The translations under genes were made by a program, and so were the position numbers. Under the pieces are notes generated by a model. It searched no databases, was not told where the DNA came from, and saw only the letters and a list, made by a program, of their open reading frames with translations. Positions 26,657-35,667 of a DNA stretch of 64,000 nt are shown here, piece after piece. This DNA is from Bacillota bacterium (GTDB taxonomy: Bacteria > Bacillota > Clostridia > Lachnospirales > Cellulosilyticaceae), in the NCBI GenBank assembly GCA_023410675.1, contig JAEYPM010000095.1, forward strand, positions 62,001 to 126,000. The letters are read 5' to 3'. How positions within the stretch are numbered: position 1 is the stretch's first letter; each line of letters starts with the position of its first letter.

Positions 26657-27149
26657 TTGATAACTATTGAAAATATTTGCATAGATGATTTAGAAGAACC
26701 TTCATTGTTGCTAGAAGAACTTTCAGAAATAAAGACAAATAAAGAAAAGATGCTGGATAATTTCAAGTGATAGAATCAAATGAAGACTATATTTTGCTAG
26801 GTGCTAAATATAACAATGAGCTTGTTGGAACACTAATGGCCATTATTTGTAAAGATTTAGATGGTGCGTGTAGACCTTTTATGGTCATTGAGAATGTGGT
26901 GTAAAAAGCACAATGAGAGGGAAAAAGATTGGTAAGGCATTAATATATGAGATCGAAAATATAGGAAGAGAAAGAAATTGTTACTATACAATATTTGTCT
27001 CTGGTATACAAAGAAAAGATGCTCATAGGTTTTATGAGTCTATAGGATATTCTTTAGATTCAGTACAAGGATTTAAAAAATACTTATTAAATAATAGAAT
27101 TTATAAGCTGGTATACTGTTGGAAAGACATAATATATATAATAAAGTAA
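26657..27149 (+). pseudogene. Decayed GNAT acetyltransferase
   Basis: Three consecutive frames give parts of one acetyltransferase. TTG 26657 (after AGGAGGAG) starts MITIENICIDDLEEPSLL, which stops near 26768. The next frame has DYILLGAKYNNELVGTLMAI and ends near 26902. The third has GKKIGKALIYEIENIG, the acetyl-CoA motif A, and AHRFYESIGYSLDS, typical of the GNAT end. At least two frameshifts and stops break it. No intact copy is nearby. Confidence 0.75.
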
Positions 27150-27250
27150 CAGATATAGCAAGATTAGGAACCCATTTGCTAAATTTATAAGATAGTGTCG
27201 TCAGAATAATGTTTTAATTGTTTTTAATAGTAATATTTTAGGAGTGACTG

Positions 27251-27375
27251 ATGGACAATAAAATTTCAATAGAAGTATTCTAAAAATGTATAACTGTGAA
27301 CTAGACATTGATGATGATAAGTATGTGGAAGCTTGTAAATCAATTTGCTATGTTGCAGGTTTTTTATCACACTGA
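27251..27375 (+). pseudogene. Fragment of a small unknown gene
   Basis: ATG 27251 after TTAGGAGTG begins MDNKISIEVF and then stops. A shifted frame continues KMYNCELDIDDDKYVEACKS and ICYVAGFLSH, and stops at 27373. This looks like one short gene with a frameshift and an early stop; more broken codons of the same frame run to about 27528. The product is not recognised. The gap up to the surface-protein gene holds nothing else I can support. Confidence 0.35.
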
Positions 27376-27529
27376 TTTTCTAAGGGTATATACCCTAATG
27401 ATGAGATATAAGAAGAATGAGAAATTGCAATATAAGAAGAATTATGTAGAAAATTTAAACAAAAATATGATAAAATATATATTAATAAGTGTTATGAGAA
27501 AAATATTAATCAATGTAAGGAGGAGTGAA

Positions 27530-30500
27530 GTGAAAACCAAAATAATATTGAAAAACTTTTTATTCATGTTTAGTATTGTATTCATTTTAGTATTACTACC
27601 TCTTCAAACCTATGGATCAGTTGGCACGATAGTTAACGATGAAGAAAGTGGCCTGAGAATGAGTGTTCTTACCGAAGATGAGGATACTGGTTCTGGTACT
27701 GTAGCAGTTACATCAGGTTCTTATACACAAAGTGCCTATGTTATACCATCTACGATTGAATATGATGGTATAGTCTATACGGTTACGCGTATAGGGGACT
27801 ATGTATTTTATAATTGTACAAGTCTTACATCAATAAGTATTCCAGAAAGTGTTAGCAAGATAGGAGAACACGCATTTTATCTCTGCGAGAATCTTGAGTC
27901 AGTTGATATTTCAGAAGGTGTCGACAGCATAGGGGATAGTGCATTTAATGGCTGCAAAAGTCTTGAGTCCATAATTATTCCACAAAGTGTAACGAGCTTA
28001 GGTGAATACATATTTTATAATTGCGATAGTCTAAATACAGTTACATTTTCACCTGCATCAAATCTGGAGTCAATAGGAAATAATGTATTTTATGGTTGCA
28101 AAGCTATAACCTCAATTGTGATCCCAGATGGTGTTACCAGTGTAGGGGATAATGCATTCTATGGCTGTACGAATCTTGAGTCAGTAACAATCCCACAGGA
28201 TGTTATAAGCATAGGTCAATATGCATTTTATAATTGCACAAGTCTTACATCGATAGAAATACCAGAAAATCTTACCTATTTAGGTGAGAATGTATTTTAT
28301 GGATGTGAGAAACTAACAACCGTGGTTTTTGAGGAACCATCACAGATAGAAACAATAGGTAAAAATGTATTTTATAACTGCACAGGTCTTACATCTATAA
28401 CGCTTCCAAATGGTGTGACTCATATTGATGAAGGGGCATTTTATTTATGTACGAATCTTACATCAATCATGCTTCCAGATAGTCTTGAAAGTATTGGAGA
28501 CAGTGCTTTTAATGGATGTACAAGCCTTGCTTCGATTCACATCCCCCAAAGTGCTATTGATATTGGAGAATATGCATTTTATGATTGCGAAAGCTTAGCA
28601 ACCTTAGAGTTTTCAGAGGGATCCTATTTAGATGCAATAGGTAAAAATGCATTCTATAACTGCACAGGTCTTACATCTATAAATATTCCAGAGAATGTAA
28701 GCTTTATAGGAGAATATGCATTTTACAATTGTATAAACCTTACATCAATAACAATTCCAGCGGGAGTCACTAATATTGCTAGTGGTGCATTTCAAGATTG
28801 TTCTAATCTTAGTGAGGTATTAATGGAGCCATTAACTGCTCCTAATATTGAGGGAAATACCTTTAGTGGGTGTTCCTCTGATTTAGAGATTTACATTGCC
28901 CCTAAAGCTACGGGTTATTTTGATGGATATTGGGCTGATCTTAATGTCCAAGTAATTAAGCTCATTAATGTACTGCCACTAGATCCCATTACTGGTGTAA
29001 AAAATGGAGCTGAAAAAACTGTGCAGGGATTGGGATTGCCGAATACAGTGATTTTGACCATCAGCGGAAATGTGAAAAAAACAGCAGAAGTTATATGGCA
29101 ATTAGATAAGTGTATATATGATCCATCTGATAAAAATAGTCAATCATTTGTAATTCAAGGCACAGTGGTCTTGCCTGATGACATAGCAAATCCAGATGAT
29201 GTAGCTTTATCAGTTAGCATTTTAGTTACAGTGGAAGAAGCGGAAGCTGAGCCTGATATTCCTGTATCATCTATTACTATAATAGGTATAGAAGGAAGGG
29301 ATAGTGTGACTGTTGGAAGTACATTGCAGATGGTAGCAATAGTAGAACCCAATAATGCTTCAAATAAAGCTGTTACGTGGCATATCATTCAAGGAAATGC
29401 AGCGAGCATTGATGAAGAAGGATTGCTATTAGCAACTTCTGTAGGGATAGTTACAGTTAGAGCAACATCACAAGATGGTTCCTTAGCATATGGTGAAACG
29501 GATATTAGTATTATTAGTGATGTACCTCCAAAGGGTTATACAGTGACTTATCAAGGCAATGGCAATTCAGTTGGTAGTGTTCCTGTGGATGCTAATGCCT
29601 ATAATGAAGGGGATATTGTAACTGTGCTTGATAATACGGGTAGACTAGTAAAAAGAGGCTATAAGTTTACAGGTTGGATTAATGGAAATACAAGCTACTT
29701 GCCAGGGGATACCTTTACTATCTATAACGATGTAACACTTAGAGCACGTTGGATGCTGTTAGATAATGGAGGAAGCAGTTCTTCAACAAATGATAAGACA
29801 ACTAAATCAAGCGAAGAAAGAGCTAAATATAAAGCATCCATTATTGGAGAAAATGGAAGGACTTTTACACAAGAGGTAGCTATTGATGAAAGTACTGGTA
29901 ATGCAGTAATAGATATCATTGATATTATTAAGAATAATTTCGGGCATAGTGAAAGCATACGGATCATAGTACCTTCAATTGCGAAGATAAACAGATATAC
30001 CTTGATACTTACATCTTCTGTATTTCAAGCAGAGCAAAGTGAAAAAAAAATAATTTTCTCCACACCAGAAGGTGAGATTATCGTTACGCCTAATACCTTT
30101 CTACAAGTTATAGGTAAGGAAGAAAAACAAATTCGTATGAGTATAGACAAAGGGGATAAATCTCTGTTATCTTCTGAAACGAAGAAAGGTATAGAAAGTA
30201 ATTCTTTGGTGCACATTTCACTGACGATAGACAATGAACAAGTAGATAGGACTGATCCTAAGTTTCCAATATTAGTGTCCATTCCATACATACCTTCATC
30301 CAAGGAAATTTCGAACGATGAATATATTGGCATATGGCAGATAGATAATAGAGGTAATGGCAAATTAGTACCTGATTCCAGATATGATCTAAAAGAGAAT
30401 AAGGTAAGCTTTTTAACTAATTCTTTCAGCCAATACGCTGTAGCTTGGGTATATAAGACTTTTGAAGATATTGATAGTGTAGAATGGGCAAAAAAACCTA

Positions 30501-31000
30501 TTGAGGTGATGGCTTCTAAGGGATTTATAAAGGCTCACAAAAACAATACTTTTGCACCACACGAAAACATCACTAGAGCAGATTATATAACATATTTAAT
30601 AAAGACACTAGGATTGTCTGCGGAATTTGAAAGTAATTTTGATGATGTATTACCTGAAGATGATTATTATGAAACGGTAGGTATTGCTAAAAAATTAGGC
30701 ATTACTTTTGGCAACGAAAAAAATAAGTTTAATCCGAGTGAGAGCATCACGAGACAAGATATGATGACATTAACAGCTAGAGCATTAAAACAATACAAAG
30801 GACTTGACAAGTTTTATGACAATACAATACTAGATAGATTTAAAGATAAGGCAAATATATCAGAGTATGCACAAAATAGTATGGCGACATTAGTTGGAGA
30901 AGGACTTATTGAAGGATACAAAGATACGATCAATCCTTATGGAATAGCAACTAGGGCAGAAGCAGTTGTTTTTCTCTATAGGATATATAATAAATATTAA
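27530..31000 (+). CDS. BspA-type leucine-rich-repeat surface protein with Ig-like and SLH domains
   Basis: Exported wall protein of about 1,156 residues. A signal peptide covers residues 1-30 (FSIVFILVLLPLQTYGS). 16 BspA-type (LRR_5) repeats with the core IG..AFYNCTSLTSI.IP follow to about residue 455. Then come an Ig-like region (about 485-570), a Big_2 domain (about 577-660, VTVGSTLQMVAIVEPNNAS), an InlB B-repeat/Flg_new module (about 669-745, GYKFTGWINGNTSYLPGDTF), an unrecognised region and three SLH domains from about 978 to the end. SLH domains bind pyruvylated secondary wall polymer. GTG 27530 follows AAGGAGG; the longer open frame upstream is not part of the protein. The repeats suggest adhesion. 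Its neighbours are decayed genes. Confidence 0.93.
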   Translation: MKTKIILKNFLFMFSIVFILVLLPLQTYGSVGTIVNDEESGLRMSVLTEDEDTGSGTVAVTSGSYTQSAYVIPSTIEYDGIVYTVTRIGDYVFYNCTSLTSISIPESVSKIGEHAFYLCENLESVDISEGVDSIGDSAFNGCKSLESIIIPQSVTSLGEYIFYNCDSLNTVTFSPASNLESIGNNVFYGCKAITSIVIPDGVTSVGDNAFYGCTNLESVTIPQDVISIGQYAFYNCTSLTSIEIPENLTYLGENVFYGCEKLTTVVFEEPSQIETIGKNVFYNCTGLTSITLPNGVTHIDEGAFYLCTNLTSIMLPDSLESIGDSAFNGCTSLASIHIPQSAIDIGEYAFYDCESLATLEFSEGSYLDAIGKNAFYNCTGLTSINIPENVSFIGEYAFYNCINLTSITIPAGVTNIASGAFQDCSNLSEVLMEPLTAPNIEGNTFSGCSSDLEIYIAPKATGYFDGYWADLNVQVIKLINVLPLDPITGVKNGAEKTVQGLGLPNTVILTISGNVKKTAEVIWQLDKCIYDPSDKNSQSFVIQGTVVLPDDIANPDDVALSVSILVTVEEAEAEPDIPVSSITIIGIEGRDSVTVGSTLQMVAIVEPNNASNKAVTWHIIQGNAASIDEEGLLLATSVGIVTVRATSQDGSLAYGETDISIISDVPPKGYTVTYQGNGNSVGSVPVDANAYNEGDIVTVLDNTGRLVKRGYKFTGWINGNTSYLPGDTFTIYNDVTLRARWMLLDNGGSSSSTNDKTTKSSEERAKYKASIIGENGRTFTQEVAIDESTGNAVIDIIDIIKNNFGHSESIRIIVPSIAKINRYTLILTSSVFQAEQSEKKIIFSTPEGEIIVTPNTFLQVIGKEEKQIRMSIDKGDKSLLSSETKKGIESNSLVHISLTIDNEQVDRTDPKFPILVSIPYIPSSKEISNDEYIGIWQIDNRGNGKLVPDSRYDLKENKVSFLTNSFSQYAVAWVYKTFEDIDSVEWAKKPIEVMASKGFIKAHKNNTFAPHENITRADYITYLIKTLGLSAEFESNFDDVLPEDDYYETVGIAKKLGITFGNEKNKFNPSESITRQDMMTLTARALKQYKGLDKFYDNTILDRFKDKANISEYAQNSMATLVGEGLIEGYKDTINPYGIATRAEAVVFLYRIYNKY

Positions 31001-31035
31001 AGTTAATACCATAAATTAAAAAAATTGGGATAAAA

Positions 31036-31089
31036 TAAGGCACATCGATATAAAATGAGTATCCTCTCATTTTATATCGATGTGCCTTA
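31036..31089. repeat. Perfect 24-bp-stem palindrome, related to the sigK leader
   Basis: Arms 31036-31059 and 31066-31089 are perfect complements around TATCCT. The left arm includes AAGGCACATC and ATAAAATGAG, the right arm GATGTGCCTTA. It lies between the convergent surface-protein and U32 genes and may end both transcripts, but no T-run follows. Confidence 0.85.
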
Positions 31090-31112
31090 AATACTATTTA
31101 GATACGATCAGA

Positions 31113-32357
31113 TTAACAATCTTCTTTTCTAAGGATAGATGGAACAGGGATTTCTTGATCCACTTTAAATTGAACAATTTGTTGTGGATGGGGAGCAGCG
31201 TTTATACTATTGCCATCTTTATCCCACAGAGCATCAATCGTACATCTAATACAAGGTCCTTTTGGCGTTAATATTTCAACAGTATCCCCTACAGAAAATT
31301 TTCGCCTTTGTTCAATAGTTACGATATGTGTCTCTTGATTATAGTCTATAACCATACCAGAAAAGTCATAATTTCTTACATAAGAATTATGTGTATAGGT
31401 TTGGTCTTCAGAAGTTGGCTTATGAAAGTAAAAGCCTGTTGTAAATTCTCTATGACTTGCCTTACTCACTTCTTCCAAAAAGAGACCTTTTTTCATCTCG
31501 TATTCTTTAGGATCTCTCATAAATGTATCTATTGCATCCCTGTATGCTTTTACAACTGTTGCAACATATAAAGGCGTTTTCATCCTGCCCTCTATTTTAA
31601 AACTATAAATACCACTTTCAATAAGTAAAGGGATATATTCTATCATACATAAATCACGAGAGTTATAGATGAAAGTACCTCTTTCGGTCTCTTCAAGAGG
31701 CATATATTCACCAGGCCTTTTTTCTTCTACAACATGATAACTCCATCTACATGGCTGAGCACATTCCCCGCGGTTAGCATCACGATTTGCCATAAAGTTA
31801 CTGAGTAAGCATCGACCAGAATATGACATACACATAGCACCGTGGACAAAGGCTTCAAGGTCTATAGTCTCTGGGATATGATCATAGATTTCCCTTATCT
31901 CTGGTAAGGAAAGCTCCCTAGCCACTACAATACGCTTGACACCTTGATTAATCCAAAAATTTGCACTATGGTAGTTTGTATTATTTGCTTGCGTAGATAA
32001 GTGAATCTCCATGTCTGGGATTGTCTGCCTAGCAACACTAAAAACGCCTGGGTCAGCTACTATTATTGCATCAACACCCATATCTTGAAGGGCAAAAAAG
32101 TAATCTTTCATTCCATTGAAATCATCATTATGGGCAAAAATATTTGCTGTAACATATACTTTGACTTTGTGAGCATGTGCGAACGCAATGCCAAGTGCCA
32201 TATCTTCAAGAGAGAAGTTCTTAGCCTTTGCTCTTAAACCATAGTGATCGCCACCGATATATACGGCATCAGCACCATAAAGTACAGCTATTTTTAGAGT
32301 TTCTAGGCTACCCGCAGGAGCTAGCAATTCAGGTTTTCTATAGTCATTTATTTTCAT
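31113..32357 (-). CDS. U32 family peptidase, TrhP-like tRNA hydroxylation protein
   Basis: U32-family protein of 414 residues. KPELLAPAGSLETLKIAVLY at the start, GADAVYIGG, EAFVHGAMCMSYSGRCLLSN and GECAQPCRW are the diagnostic blocks; the cysteines probably hold an Fe-S cluster. Bacillus TrhP1/TrhP2 and E. coli TrhP make 5-hydroxyuridine at tRNA position 34 from prephenate-derived precursors. The gene overlaps the stop of the trmR-like methyltransferase by 14 bases, and TrmR methylates just that hydroxyl, so the pairing supports the tRNA role. Confidence 0.85.
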   Translation of the reverse strand: MKINDYRKPELLAPAGSLETLKIAVLYGADAVYIGGDHYGLRAKAKNFSLEDMALGIAFAHAHKVKVYVTANIFAHNDDFNGMKDYFFALQDMGVDAIIVADPGVFSVARQTIPDMEIHLSTQANNTNYHSANFWINQGVKRIVVARELSLPEIREIYDHIPETIDLEAFVHGAMCMSYSGRCLLSNFMANRDANRGECAQPCRWSYHVVEEKRPGEYMPLEETERGTFIYNSRDLCMIEYIPLLIESGIYSFKIEGRMKTPLYVATVVKAYRDAIDTFMRDPKEYEMKKGLFLEEVSKASHREFTTGFYFHKPTSEDQTYTHNSYVRNYDFSGMVIDYNQETHIVTIEQRRKFSVGDTVEILTPKGPCIRCTIDALWDKDGNSINAAPHPQQIVQFKVDQEIPVPSILRKEDC

Positions 32358-33024
32358 TTGTATTTCCTCCTATTTTATAGCTAAGTGAAACGCCATCGCC
32401 TATGGGAATAATACTAGACCTTAAGCGATCATGATGGGTAATTTGCCACAAAAAGTCTCTTAGCCTAGAGTGGGTTGTACGCTGTCTTCGGTCAATAAGA
32501 TATCTTGAACGAGCGACGCTGCCTTTATGAAGAACATTATCCGTGATAAGCAGACCATTGGGTTTTAATAGACGAATACAGTCGGGTAAAAACCTAATAT
32601 ATTGACCTTTAGCACAATCCATGAAGATTATATCATATTTGTCACTAGGTAGATGTGGTAAAATATCACAGGCATCACCTTCTATAATTTCAATAGTATT
32701 TTCAAGACCAGCATTGGAAATATTTTTTTTGGCCTGATCAGACATGTGAGAAAATCTTTCTATTGTAGTAATATGACCGTCTTCTTTTAAATATGAACTC
32801 ATCAAAATAGAAGAGTAACCAACACAAGTGCCTATTTCTAATATTTCACTTGGACTAATAATTGATAGAATAACCTTTAAAAAATCAGCAACTTCAGGTC
32901 TTATGATAGGCCAGGTTTCTTCACCAGTGGTTGTTTTTTTTTCAATCTCAAAAAGTATATCCTTAGACGGGGTATGTAATGCCCGAATATATTCAACGAT
33001 ATAATCATAATTTATCTCACTCAT
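32344..33024 (-). CDS. trmR: SAM-dependent O-methyltransferase, TrmR-like
   Basis: Class I methyltransferase of the caffeoyl-CoA/COMT-like group (YrrM/TrmR). ILEIGTCVGYSSILMS is the SAM motif, IIFMDCAKGQY motif III/IV, and LITDNVLHKGSVA the next block, including the metal-binding Asp/Asn. 226 residues. TrmR methylates 5-hydroxyuridine-34 of tRNA to mo5U. Located between mltG and the U32 gene, as yrrM is in Bacillus. Confidence 0.85.
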   Translation of the reverse strand: MSEINYDYIVEYIRALHTPSKDILFEIEKKTTTGEETWPIIRPEVADFLKVILSIISPSEILEIGTCVGYSSILMSSYLKEDGHITTIERFSHMSDQAKKNISNAGLENTIEIIEGDACDILPHLPSDKYDIIFMDCAKGQYIRFLPDCIRLLKPNGLLITDNVLHKGSVARSRYLIDRRQRTTHSRLRDFLWQITHHDRLRSSIIPIGDGVSLSYKIGGNTNENK

Positions 33025-33060
33025 TTAAGATCCCTTTCTTAACGAATTAACTTACTTAAA

Positions 33061-33083
33061 AAAATCCCCCATAGTAAGGGGAT
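33061..33083 (-). terminator. Terminator of mltG
   Basis: On the minus strand AAATCCCC, a short loop, GGGGATTT, followed by a T-run. It separates mltG from the trmR-like gene. Confidence 0.75.
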
Positions 33084-34181
33084 TTATTCAATAAAGTTTT
33101 TATCAACTGTTTGTTGGTACCTGTTTTTATTATAAGCATGTTCACTTGCTGTTTTACTAAATGAATGTGTACCAGTATCATCACCTTTTAAGACAAAGAA
33201 GAAGAAGTCATTTTGTTCAGGCATAAAAGCAGCTTTAATTGATTCTTCACCAGGTGAGCAAATTGGTCCAACGGGGAGTCCAGCATATAGATATGTATTG
33301 TATGGAGATTCTATTTCCAAATCATCATAAGAGAGTGCAGATTTTCGTTTTTGTAGTACGTATTGTATGGTAGAACACATCTGCAATTTCATATCTTCTC
33401 TTAACCTGTTATAAATTACACCTGATATAATAGGTCTTTCTTCACTAGCTTGAGCTTCTTGTTCGATAATAGATGCAATAGCAATGACTTCGTGAAAGCT
33501 ATAGAGGGAAGCGTCATCCTGCTGGATATATTGGTTTGTTACTTTTTCAAATCTATTGAGCATCATAATAATAATTTCTTCCGGCGTTACGCCCTCTCTG
33601 ACAGTATAAGTATCAGGGAATAGATAACCTTCTAAAGGATATTTTGTATCTTGTGGAACATTTTTCAAGAATTCATAATCATAAGAACGTTCACTTATTG
33701 CTTTTAAAAAGTCTCCTTGAGATACAATTTTTTCATCTTCTAATCTTTGAGCAATCTGTTCAATAGTAAAACCTTCTGGAATTGTAAATTTAAGAGTTTT
33801 TTCAGAAGACTTATCAGCAGTTAATAGGTCCAGAATCTCTGTATTAGACATATTACTACTAATGGAATAAGTACCTGGTTTTAAAGTATCAGGATATTTA
33901 TATATTTTAGCTTCAAACATGAACCAATAAGAATTTGAAATAAGCTCATTTTCATAAAGAACTTTTGATATTTCTTCTATTGTAGTATTAGCAAGAATTT
34001 TTACAGATGTTTCAGATATGTTAGGATTTTTTCTCCTTAAGTAATCACCTTCAATTGCACCATAAGTATATTTATATAATGATGTGAATGCAAAAAAGCT
34101 TCCCCATATACATATTCCAGTTAATGCCAAACCTAAGATCATGCTAAAAATTACTCTTAAATGATTTCGACTACTTTTCAT
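33084..34181 (-). CDS. mltG: Endolytic murein transglycosylase MltG
   Basis: Membrane lytic transglycosylase that cuts nascent peptidoglycan strands. An N-terminal membrane helix (residues about 9-33) is followed by a LysM-like region (TTIEEISKVLYENELIS) and the YceG domain with LEGYLFPDTYTV, the catalytic Glu in ASIIEQEAQ, and PYNTYLYAGLPVGPICSPG. 365 residues. GAGGAG precedes ATG and a good promoter lies upstream. Confidence 0.95.
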   Translation of the reverse strand: MKSSRNHLRVIFSMILGLALTGICIWGSFFAFTSLYKYTYGAIEGDYLRRKNPNISETSVKILANTTIEEISKVLYENELISNSYWFMFEAKIYKYPDTLKPGTYSISSNMSNTEILDLLTADKSSEKTLKFTIPEGFTIEQIAQRLEDEKIVSQGDFLKAISERSYDYEFLKNVPQDTKYPLEGYLFPDTYTVREGVTPEEIIIMMLNRFEKVTNQYIQQDDASLYSFHEVIAIASIIEQEAQASEERPIISGVIYNRLREDMKLQMCSTIQYVLQKRKSALSYDDLEIESPYNTYLYAGLPVGPICSPGEESIKAAFMPEQNDFFFFVLKGDDTGTHSFSKTASEHAYNKNRYQQTVDKNFIE

Positions 34182-34221
34182 AGACTTCTCCTCAATATAA
34201 TTGATAATAGTACTTTATAAG

Positions 34222-34250
34222 ATTATAACTATTTTTATAATATAATTCAA
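34222..34250 (-). promoter_or_regulatory. Sigma-A promoter of mltG
   Basis: On the minus strand: TTGAAT (34250-34245), 17-base spacer, TATAAT (34227-34222), about 40 bases before the start codon. Confidence 0.7.
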
Positions 34251-34621
34251 TAAATAACGACAATAAAAATATATGCTATCAAGCATTTTATTAATAATAC
34301 TGTAGAGATAAACATATGGACAACAATACATATAAATAATTATGTATATCCTATAATAATAAAGAAAATATTGTTCATAGTATGAAAAGACTAAAGAAAA
34401 GATGAAAAAGATTATGTGGAAAATAATAGTATATTTTATAAAGGTGATGGAAATCAACATTTGAGATCGTCATTTTTTTTAGAACTGATAGAAAATTGAA
34501 ACTAGTATAATAATATGATAACATATTTATCAATTAGGATATAAATGGAATAAGTAATTAGACTTAGCAAGAGTTGAATGAACGTTTTAGATAATTTATT
34601 TTAGGGAAGGAGATATTGCTT
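34251..34621. other. AT-rich gene-free stretch
   Basis: About 370 bases between the divergent mltG and the small membrane-protein gene. I see no RNA gene or strong terminator. A minus-strand open frame here (34215-34460) is an AT-rich artefact of Ile/Tyr codons. A ribosome binding site GGAAGGAGA ends the stretch. Confidence 0.6.
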
Positions 34622-35079
34622 GTGAAAAAAACTAGGATATTATTCGGATTAGTAGCTTTTTGCTTATTTATGATTTGGTTTTATCCTTATGCAAAATATG
34701 AACTTTTAACTTGGAAATATGGAAATGAATTTATAGGATTACAAAAAAGCACCAACATGATTGATGAGATTGATTTCTTAAAAGTAATTGATTATTCCAA
34801 TGATTTGGCAGAGGTCTATTATGTGAAAGTGGAGGAAAGCGGGAATATACTATCATTTGAAAATAATAATGGCGTATGGAAAATGAAAGAGTGGAATACT
34901 GTATGGTCTAAGAGCGGTAGTCAGATGACTATATATGGCCATATTTTTACCATTCTAATGAGGGCTTAGCATTTTTTGTTTCTTTAAGTATTATTATAGT
35001 CTTGCCAACATTATTGATAATTACATTAGTACCCTATTTCATGGGTTCTAAAAAGAAAAATGTAGTCAATTCTAATTAA
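34622..35079 (+). pseudogene. Frameshifted small membrane protein with two membrane helices
   Basis: GTG 34622 lies 8 bases after GGAAGGAGA and opens a frame with one membrane helix (LFGLVAFCLFMIWFY) and an extracytoplasmic part, ending at 34969. The -1/+2 frame continues from TGG 34936 with WPYFYHSNEGLAFFVS, a second helix (SIIIVLPTLLIITLVP) and a basic tail ending at TAA 35077. The shift falls in a TATATAT run (34930-34936). One protein of about 150 residues is implied. It may be a pseudogene, a sequencing error or slippage; the family is not recognised. Confidence 0.65.
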
Positions 35080-35360
35080 ATAGAACTTAACCATATAAAA
35101 TAATATAGCTTGATGAATTCTTGAAATGTCTAGTGCTATAAATCAAGCAATAGGAATTTTTTTGTTATTCTACTAATTATAAAATTTTCTATACTTAAAT
35201 AGATAATAAAAAAGACGAGATGGGGAAGTATAGGGATGGATTATCAGGGCAATAATCATATAGTCAATAGATAAATATTTATTTTACTATAATTATGAAT
35301 ATATGATATAATATAACCTAGAAAATGATTAATATAAAAGACTAGGAGTAAAATATACTA

Positions 35361-35654
35361 ATGAAGGTATCAAAGGATATTTTGGTAGATGAAGCTATCA
35401 CTATTAAATTCGTTAGCTTACTTCAATTAAAATTAGGATATAAAGCTAAGAAGAGACTGTATATAGTATGTACCTCCTATAAAGAAGGAGAATTATTCCA
35501 TATTATCCAATCCAATTATATCGACCATCACTATAACAATTGTTACATTGTTGCTATAGCAAAAACTAAAGAAAAGGCGATAGGTTATGTGGTGCAATTA
35601 ATTGATGAATTGTATAATAGAAAAACAAAAACTTATGATATGCTTATGAGATAA
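35361..35654 (+). CDS. Hypothetical protein (97 aa)
   Basis: Not recognised. A 97-residue soluble mixed alpha/beta protein: KRLYIVCTSYKEGELFHIIQ, then HHYNNCYIVAIAKTKEKAIG, suggesting a small strand-helix fold. AGGAG lies 12 bases before ATG, rather far. It ends 13 bases before the DUF2953 gene and is probably in the same transcript as DUF2953-gerW, so a spore role is possible but unproven. Confidence 0.6.
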   Translation: MKVSKDILVDEAITIKFVSLLQLKLGYKAKKRLYIVCTSYKEGELFHIIQSNYIDHHYNNCYIVAIAKTKEKAIGYVVQLIDELYNRKTKTYDMLMR

Positions 35655-35667
35655 CAAGAGGTGCAAT

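Noticed and set aside
27308..27529. N-terminal extension of the SLH surface protein
   Set aside because: The signal peptide begins after GTG 27530, which has AAGGAGG; the upstream frame is remnant DNA.
31308..31571. Plus-strand frames within the U32 gene, and similar antisense frames elsewhere
   Set aside because: They are opposite-strand shadows of clear protein-coding genes with no ribosome binding site or family motifs.
34215..34460. Minus-strand 81-residue hydrophobic frame
   Set aside because: Made of AT-rich Ile/Tyr codons, overlaps the mltG promoter and lacks a ribosome binding site.
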